A stretch of DNA of 64,000 nucleotides from Cavia porcellus (taxonomy: Eukaryota; Chordata; Mammalia; Rodentia; Caviidae), in the NCBI RefSeq assembly GCF_034190915.1, contig NW_026947490.1, positions 63,539,494 through 63,603,493 on the forward strand, given 5' to 3'. The notes beneath the pieces are model-generated. The model saw only the letters and a list, made by a program, of their open reading frames with translations, had not been told where the DNA came from and ran no database searches. Shown piece after piece: positions 13,826 through 22,800 of this stretch. Within the stretch, counting starts at the first letter, position 1, and each line of letters starts with the position of its first letter. The position numbers were made by a program, and so were the translations under genes.

Positions 13826-16800
13826 CCTTCTTCTTCTTCTTCTGTATTATTACCTTCTACATTCCTGGCAAAGAAGCTGTTTCTAAAGAATGGGCCCTCT
13901 GGATCAGTACAACCTGCTTTCAAACAAAACTTGATTACTTCTCAAAAAGTATGTACCTGTTCTCGCAAAGATGCAATCTGGAGAATTCAACCTAGTGGTT
14001 ATACTAACTGCAGTCCAAGTGAAACAACAAAGCTAACAAAAGATGTTTACTGAGTAAACATCTACTATGTACCTGAGGGTGTTTCAAGTGCAGTACTGTG
14101 AGATGCAGGAAAAAGCACAAGATACAACCTATGGCTTTCATTTCCAAGAAACTTATCACACACAGTGGGGAGCTGAGTACCACACCTGGCGAGGGCTTTG
14201 GCATCCGGGCCACCCGTTTAATTTTGGGCAGGGCAGGGACATCAAGCTCTGCAGAAAAGCATGCCGACTCCTGAATTCTCTGAACTTTCTTCTCCTTCAG
14301 CGGTGGCCGTGTGGTCTTACTTTCTTAATTAAATGGAGAAGCAGTTAGTAAAGCTACTTTACTGAGGAGCTTAAAATCTTTTGCAACAGATACCTGGGTA
14401 AAAATACACACTACTGTCCAATTCAATCTTATTACCAGAGGATTTATGCAGAGTCGCTGGACTTTCAGACTGTTTAATTGAGGCTGCTTTTAGCTGTTCT
14501 TGCAAGGACTTCATTTGCTCTTGCAACTTCCTTAACTCATCTAAGAAAAGAAAACAGACTGATGTAAGAACACTGTGGGAAAAAGCACTACATGAGAAAA
14601 ATGCTAGCAATATTCTTGTTATCCATCTCTTTCCCCAAACCCTGAGGCTCACAAGTCACCTAAATTAATTTTTAATAGTAACTTTATACTGATACATTTT
14701 AATGCTGATTAACTTTTATACTTCAAACAGGTCCCTCAGGAGAAATAAACTTCTTTATTTCTTATAATCAAGCCTCTACTACCTTAGTTAAAAACATGTA
14801 CTACTGCCGGTGTCACAGGTGCACACTGACAGGTAACACAGTTTAAGACATCAAGAAATGACTGCAGCCAGGGATGCAGCTCAGTGGCACAATGCCCACC
14901 TGGCAAGGGCAAGGTCATGAGTTTGAGCCCTGGTACAAAAAAAAAGAGATTGTATTTATTTTGTAAATTGTAGTATCACAGCTAACAGCTTCAATTCTGG
15001 TGTGGTCCTCTATTCCCATAGAATGTGCAGCAGCTGGTGGGCCTTGTCCTGGCGCTACACGCACATAACTGCTAAAGCACTGTGATATTATTCAGTGACA
15101 GGCATGAGGAGTGTTGGTATGGAACACCACATGGCTGGCAATGACAGGAGGCTGGCAGGTGCTGAAACACTAAACCTAAGGGCTTCACCTTCCAACTCAT
15201 GCACTATCTGTATCCTTGAATCAGCAGCTATTTTGATGAAAACTGTCAAGCTTGTGGTCTTTATCTAGCTTGCATAAGGAAATTAGAGAAGGCAAGTGGT
15301 TGGTTAGGCCACCTTGCAGCTGCTGATTGGTTTTCTCTTGATTAGGGGCAGGATCGGGGAGAACACTGTCTTCAGCTGGTTGAGATACAGGAACTTCTTC
15401 ATCTGTTAAGTCCCCCACATCTCCAAAGAGAGTGGCCAAATTTTCCTTCTGGTCTTCCACGTTTCCTCCATCTCCATCCTCAGCTTCTTCTGTGTAGGAT
15501 TCACCATCACCATCAGCATCAAAGAGCTCATCATACTCGTCAGGTCCACCATCCTCCTGAGGCAAGCAGCTCCTCTCTTCTGCATGACAAGCCAGGGCTG
15601 GCTGGTTCTCCTCCAGCAGGGCTGTCAGCAGAGACAAATCGTCCTCCTCCCCTAAAGGCCACAGAGAAAAAAGAAGAGAAACTGAGCCCACCGGAGAAAC
15701 AAACCACTAATGTCAAGCATAGCTGTCTCAAAGATTCAACACTAACGCAGCAATTAAAGTGAACCTAGAGGGTCACTATTTTTATGACGATACACTAGTT
15801 TGGCCTGTGAGTGGAGGAGTCATTTCCAGTGGACATGAAGTACACTTCGCTGGTCCCAATGTAAATACATACAACCAAGGTCTACAGGCATACAGCTACT
15901 ATAGTACTCAGTACTTTGGTATAAATGCTGACCGCTTTGTGGTCTGCCACATGGCTGAGCTCGTTCAGATGTCTGCACAACTCTGGGTCTCTTCTTTGGG
16001 ATGTGCAGATCTCAAGTGAACCTCCCCAGTCTGAACTGGTCACAAGACAGCTGGAGCAGTGCAACAGGATTTGTCACAGCCCAGGCCATGGCAGAAACCT
16101 TCTGAAGACAATGGCCCACAGCAAAGAGTTAAAAGAGATGGGCTGCTGGTCAGAGCCAGAGGCAGGCTCAGGGCCCGGGCTTAGCAACTTCAAGGAAAGC
16201 AACAGGTACAGATACTGTCCAAATAGCTGAGCTATAGCTTCCAGGGTCAGACAGATAGGTTTAGCAAGTGGTGATGAACCTATGGCACACTTGTTATTGT
16301 TTTTAAGACAAAGATGTTAACACAGAATTTTTTTTCTCTCTTAACTAAAACCACAGTCTTCGGGTTTAATTGCAGTGTTGGCACTTGATGATAAATACGT
16401 GGGCTTGGCACTAGGTCTCTAAAAGGCTATGGGGCAGCTGGAATTAGCAGTTGCCTGGAGCCAGTGGCAGAGCTAGAGCGGCCAGTGGAGGAGGCAGGCT
16501 AAGGTATAGTTGCAAGAAACTCTGAAGAGGAGTTCCAGTAAACAAACCGCCAATAGGCTGAGAACAGCCCAACACACTGAGAACAGCCCAGCTGAATAAC
16601 AGGCGGTTAACCCTTTCAAAGCAATTACACTCCAATCAGCAATTCCAGAAGGGGAAAGCTCCCCAGGGGAAGCACACAGTTGAGAGCCAGACCATAACTT
16701 GCAGGACTACCTGGCCATGCAGGTATTTAATGTTGATTAGGGGCAGGGTCGAGGTGTCCAGTTAAGAGGAGTGCTGGAGGACTGGGGGTCTCATGGTGGC

Positions 16801-19800
16801 TTGGCACTTACTGGATCCCAACAAATGTGCATCACATGCCCATTTTAGTGGTCATGAGATAGACTCAATCCTGCCAAGTTCCCGGGTAAGATGACCTGTA
16901 GAGGGGGCTATGAGGGATGTACCATCAAAGTAAAACCAGGGACTGTGTCTGGGTATAGGCTGTCTGAACCTGGAGCCTATACTGGGCACAGCTCCTGAGT
17001 ACTTAAGGGCATCTTGGGAGTGGTCATCCTCTAGGGCTTGAAGCTGCAGGGACAGTTCACCTCCACTTGAGAAGAAAGGCAAAGGACAGTCACAGGGTTA
17101 CTTGCACAGCCCTATTGTGTGCAGAAGGCTGATGCCAAAGGACTTGGCAACGTGGTCAGCCCTGTGGGATGTGCGTGGGCTTCATTACCCTGATGGTGTT
17201 ATGTCAACCTCTGATTCTCCTGCATGCCACGCGCAGCCTCTAGCTGCGCCTAACGGGATATAAATGGGCCAGCAAGAAGGCCAAGGTACAGGAACCTGGG
17301 TTCTCTGGCAGTTGGCAGTAAGTTTTGAGAGCTATCTGGTCAGGCAGAACAGAGGCAATACCAGAGACATTAAGGGTGAAATGCAGAGGTGTCCTTCTCT
17401 GTCACAATGAAACAGTTATAGACTTATCTAAGATGTCTGGGATATCCCAGGGCTTTTATTCCCCACTTAGCTCAGATCTTAAATCCTTTGTATAACCAGA
17501 GTTAAAAGGGGTAACATGAGATAGGGCGGAAGTTGCCAAGCAGGCATTTGGGGTGGCAAAGCTGGCTTTTCAGCAGGCATAAGCCCTGCAGATGGCTAAC
17601 CCTGAAAACCCCTATGAACTGAACCCTCACATCATCTCTGAGGGCTTCAGTTGGGCTTTGTGGCAGCACACAGATGGCTGTGCCTGCCTCTGGGATGTTG
17701 GGAACAATTATAAAAGGCGTGGAGGTCTGCTGTCCCCCCAGAAATAACTGCCTGACAGGCCAGCAAGTCAATCACCAGTGTGGCCCCCATAAAGGTACAA
17801 GCCACCCCTCACAGCCAGGCAGCCACGCTAATAGATACCTGAGCTAGAAACAGGGATCACATAAGCACCAATGCTGGCCAGACAGAGAGTATGTTTTGAT
17901 ATCAGACTGCAGAGCACACATCCCCTGTCTGCTGAGTTACAGCAGGTGTCAGGCCAGTGCAGTATATAGACAAGGCTGCACCAGTGTCCCGTCCACTGGA
18001 GGAGTCAAAAGGAAATCCCTTACAAGGATGGTCAGCTAACAATACCAGCAAGTGCCTGACACACAGACGGGCTGAGCTATGGGCCTGCCTCACAATAGAC
18101 TACTGCTGTATTGACAGAAATAGGCAGCATTTAGTGTAATGCTGGTATCAGACAAGAGAGGTCAGTGGGCCAAGCTGGGGGTCAGGTAGGTGATGACCCT
18201 CCAGGAAAAGGACCTCTTACCACAGTACTGACAGCCTGACACTACAGCTTTCTATGTAAAGGACCCCAGGTGGCTGGTTGGCCATCAGTCCATGTGGGGC
18301 CAAAACCTATCAGAGGCCACAGAAGAGGGTAAACGGATAAACTGGACAGGCCAGGGCGTGGTCAGTGGTGAGCCTATAGAGAGGCCAGCAGGGACACTTG
18401 TACAGTTTAACAGTTTCTGTACTGCACTAAAGACCACAAGAAAGAAGCAGTTTGCCTTGAGAGAGCCATTTTCCATTCCCTGTGAGACGGCAGGGCAGGG
18501 CCAGCCCAACAGGAAAAAGCCCCTGTCCTGTGTTTAGATCCTCTCCAAGGACCCTGGACCCATGTAAAGGGATTTGATGTGACACCTGCAAAGAGCTGGG
18601 AAGCTAATTTGGCTCCCAGCCTTGGGCTAGCTGAGCTTGTGTCCCAGCCTGGCCTTCAAAAGTGACCTGTGTCCATGGCAAGAGACTCGATGACGGCTTA
18701 CACGGAGTCCTCCTAGCATTGCTGTTATGACGTGTGGGCACAAGGGTGGGCCCTGTGGGCCTGTGTACCCACTATAACTCACACTTCTCAGCCTGAAGGG
18801 GGTGGAGGGTGGGTGTAAGGAAAAACAAAGCCTAAGATGGCTATACTTTGATATGTTGGGGGCAGGAGATAATTCTCAGTAGACATTAAGTCCAAGTCAG
18901 CAGGATTTCAGTGCAATGCACCTCACGCCTCTCTGTAAAGCCCGATGTAACCCAGCCATGACTGGCACATGGCCACTGTGCTGTTGTGTATTTTGGGGTG
19001 AAGCAGACTGCCATGAGGAATGCCTGGGCCTGCACAGCTGAGGACATGGTTGGTGGGGCAGCGGAGAATAAAGGCGTATTTGGACATCTCCACGACCTGC
19101 GTCTCCTCTTCAAGCTGCAGATTCTGAGGCGACCCTCCTCAGCTGGAACTGTTAAAAAGGCAGTCAGACACTGGGCTGGACTTTCCACTTCCGCTGTCTT
19201 AATTAATGGCTAACTTCTCACATGTAGACTTCTGGTAAGAGTCAACTAGTGAAGGAAGGACTGCAGGCAGACTGAGGCCCTAGCTGTGCAGAATCCTTCA
19301 TCCTTCTAAATGTCCAAAGCTTTTTTTAAGTTCAAAATATTTTCTTGCTTATTTACTTTTTTTGGTACAGATGATAGAACCCACAGAACACTGAGCTATG
19401 CACCCAAATCTTTTTAAAAATATTCTTTTGAGACAAGGTCTCACTAAGCTGCACAGGCTGGATTTAAACTTAGGACCCTTGTGCCTTGGCAGATGTGTGT
19501 CATCACGCTGCTGAGACTTCTTTCTAAAGATAAAAAGGTATGCAAAAGCTCTCATACTGCATCACCCAGAATTAGCCATTAACATGAATGTATAAGTAGT
19601 CACAGTATCAGGCAGCTTTAGATATATTTATATTAAAAACTCTGCGCTGTAATATTCTGTACCCATTGGTCATTCAACACAGTTTGCAAAATTAACCCAA
19701 ATTGCAACATCTAATTCTAGTTTACTTCTTTTAATTACTATATTACAGTCCATAATTTCTTTCTTTTTTGAGACAGGGTCTCACTATGTAGTTCAGGCTT

Positions 19801-22800
19801 GTCTTGAACTTGTGACAATCCTGCTGCCTCAGCCTCCTGAGTACTGGGATTATAGGCAGAGACCTGGCTTCATATTCTATACTAACACTGCACCATTTTC
19901 CAGTAAAGGACATACGGGCTACTTTCAACTTTTTCCCACTACTAAGAATGCTACGATCGTGTGTTCATCCTCTGACTTGCTGCATCGCTGGGTACACTGT
20001 GCCCACTGTCAATTTCATCAGATGTTCCCAAATTGTTCTGGTGTTAGTACTCTCACCAGCACTATTACCAAGTATTTCTCCTCACCAATATCTTAAGATT
20101 TTTTGCCAAAATGATTTTCAAAAGCATCTCACTGTTTTGGTCGGCTTTTCTTGATTCATTATTGAAGGCAAATGTTGCTTATGTTTACTGAAGATTTCTT
20201 GTTTCACTTCTCCCCAACCCTACCATCAGGACCACCAGGATTGCACCCAGTGAGCTACATCCCTAGCAACATAGTCTTGCTAAACTGCCCAGGCTCAGCT
20301 GGAATTTAGGATTCTTCTGCTCAGCCTTGGCTGTGCCAGGATTATAGGCATCTGCCACCACACCCTCCTCATTTGTTTATTTTCGTGGCTCATGCCCTCT
20401 CCCCAAACATTCCCCTATAGGATCAGGTATTTAATGTAAATGTTAAGGGTATCTGATCCATTCCCTCAACTGAAAGAAAAGGGCTAGAGCCTGAGAGAGT
20501 AAGAGCTTGTTCAGGGTCAGCGGATGGAGCAGGTCACTAACGAAACCTATCTACCAGATCAGCAAACCAAGTCCTTCCCACCATCCTACTCCCTCAGCAG
20601 AAGAAAGTGAACTGAGAGCCAGGCTGAAGGTCCAGAACAGTGGTGGCTGTCTGTATCAGCAGTGGGCTGTCTACATCAGTGAAAGCACTAAAGGCTTCAC
20701 TATCCCTGGCCCAGAACAAAGGATAAACCTAACCCTTACAGTTAGATGTTATATAACAATTAGTTCACGTTGTTTAGTGAAAAAAGACTATTATTACCAA
20801 GCGCGGTGGCACATAGCTATTTGTGGCATCTGCCACCACACCCAGCTCATTTGTTTATTTTCATGGCTCATGCCCTCTCCCCGAATTTGAGCAACGTTCC
20901 CCTGGAACGTTTTTGCCATGGGAGGCTGAGATAGAAGAACCAACCTGGACTACATAGCTCAAGGCAAGTCTGAACTGCACGTTGAGACTCTGTCTCAAAC
21001 AAACAAGCAAACAAGAGAGAAGACACCATCCCAGCTCCCTTCGCTCCAGAGGTTGCTATAATCTTGCAAGTAGCAGCTAAGAGGCCTCCAATAGCTTTCA
21101 TTCCTAAGGCTGCTATAGACAGTGCACCCCTAGAAGCCTTGGCCCGCAAGGGAAGCCACAGGTGGAAACACTGCCTAGTGACCCCACCATCTCCTACCTC
21201 AAACCCACCAGAGCTCATCCTGTGATGCTGCCCACCCCTGCTTACTTTGGGGAACACCAAAACTCATCCATCCTTATGTTCTGCTGACCCCATCTTCCTG
21301 CTTCTTTGTTCCCAAATTCTGGGGATCCACTCTCTGGAATTCATAACCTACTACTGGCAAGTTTTCCTGCATCCTCAACAGAAATCTGGCTGTCCCTGAG
21401 TGAAAGTTATTCACCTCTCACATTGCCATGTCTCCAGTACTGTTCCACGCATGCTGTCCGTGTAATAACTGTATCTATGGATCAACTTCAGGGTCCTGAT
21501 GTCTTCGGTGCTTACTGCTGTCTCTTTGGGACCATGTACCCTTCTTTAAGGTCGCTGCTTCTCTGATGTTTGCGGCCCCAGATTTTGCCATTAAGAACTC
21601 CTGCTGGTGGGTGTCATCTACTTATGTCCCTCAGGCCTGCCCCTCAGTGGTCCACCTTCTCCATCTCTAGCTGCTACCACCCGTCGAGGATATAGCTCAG
21701 CGGCACAGTGCCTGCCTGGCAAGGGCCAAGTCCTAAGATTGTTTCTTGATACCAGGAAAAAAAAAATTTTTTTTTGAAACAACTGCCACCACCAGACTCA
21801 GGCACTTTAGTATTCCTAAGGATGATCACCCAACAACTCAGTCTCCTTCAGTGATTCTGTCCTCACCATCTTAGCCACACACTGCTAAAGGCGTTGTTTG
21901 TCAATCATAATAAAAGTATAGCCGTGCACCAATCAGTGCTCTTGATTTCAAGCATCCCTCTGACTCCCACATCCTATCCTTCCAGCCCACTCACTCCAGA
22001 ATCCCACACAGTATTTCTGCAACATGATGAAGGTGTCCGACCCACTGACTCCCTACAAGGATTTTGTGACCCACTCTCGATGCTCCTCACATCCTCACTT
22101 TGGGTCAAATCATCACAGTCATTGCTTTCCAAAGACTCTAAAGTCCCTGCGTCGCTCTCCTGCTGTCATGGTTCCTGACAAAACCTGACCCTGATTAAAT
22201 CCAACCAACTGCCATTTCCACACTAGCACCCCAGCCAGTGCACGTTACTGCAGAAAGACCCGCTGCCAAGCTATTCGCTGAACTTTAAATTTAAGCACGC
22301 CGAAAACAAGCATCCAACACAGACCAAAACCCCTACACTTCCTGCATGTTTGCTTCCATTCTATACTTAACAGGGTCTCTTATCAAGCCCTCTGCCCCTC
22401 CTCCTCCCTGTTTATTCCCAGGAGCTTGTATCTTACAGAAAAAGAACACAGACAAAAAACCCAGAAGCAGTCATCTCCCTCATCTTTCACTACGAAATCT
22501 AAACACATATTCTTAGCTTTCCCTCCCATGCAACAAAGCGCTCAGTCTCATTTAGAGCCAGTTCCACCGTTTACATGTTGGATCCCTCTCCTGAGTTCAG
22601 CACCTCAAAGACGTCACCATAAACTACCCAAGTCTTCTGCATCATCAATTTTTCCTCTTTTTCTGGAACCTTCCCATCAGTATATAATCATTCTAGTGTC
22701 TGTCATCTTACCAACTAGCTGGCAAGGCAGTTTTTTGTTTGTTTTTTTGAGTTTTGGCTTTTAAAAACATTTTCATTATTATCTTGCTCCCTTTACAAAA

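Noticed and set aside
13663..14053. Open frames through the TA repeat (IYIYIY)
   Set aside because: Microsatellite translation on both strands.
15759..16230. Possible small gene antisense to MCM10 beside exon 3
   Set aside because: The 86-codon frame has no start context and no family recognised; it abuts decayed retroviral sequence.
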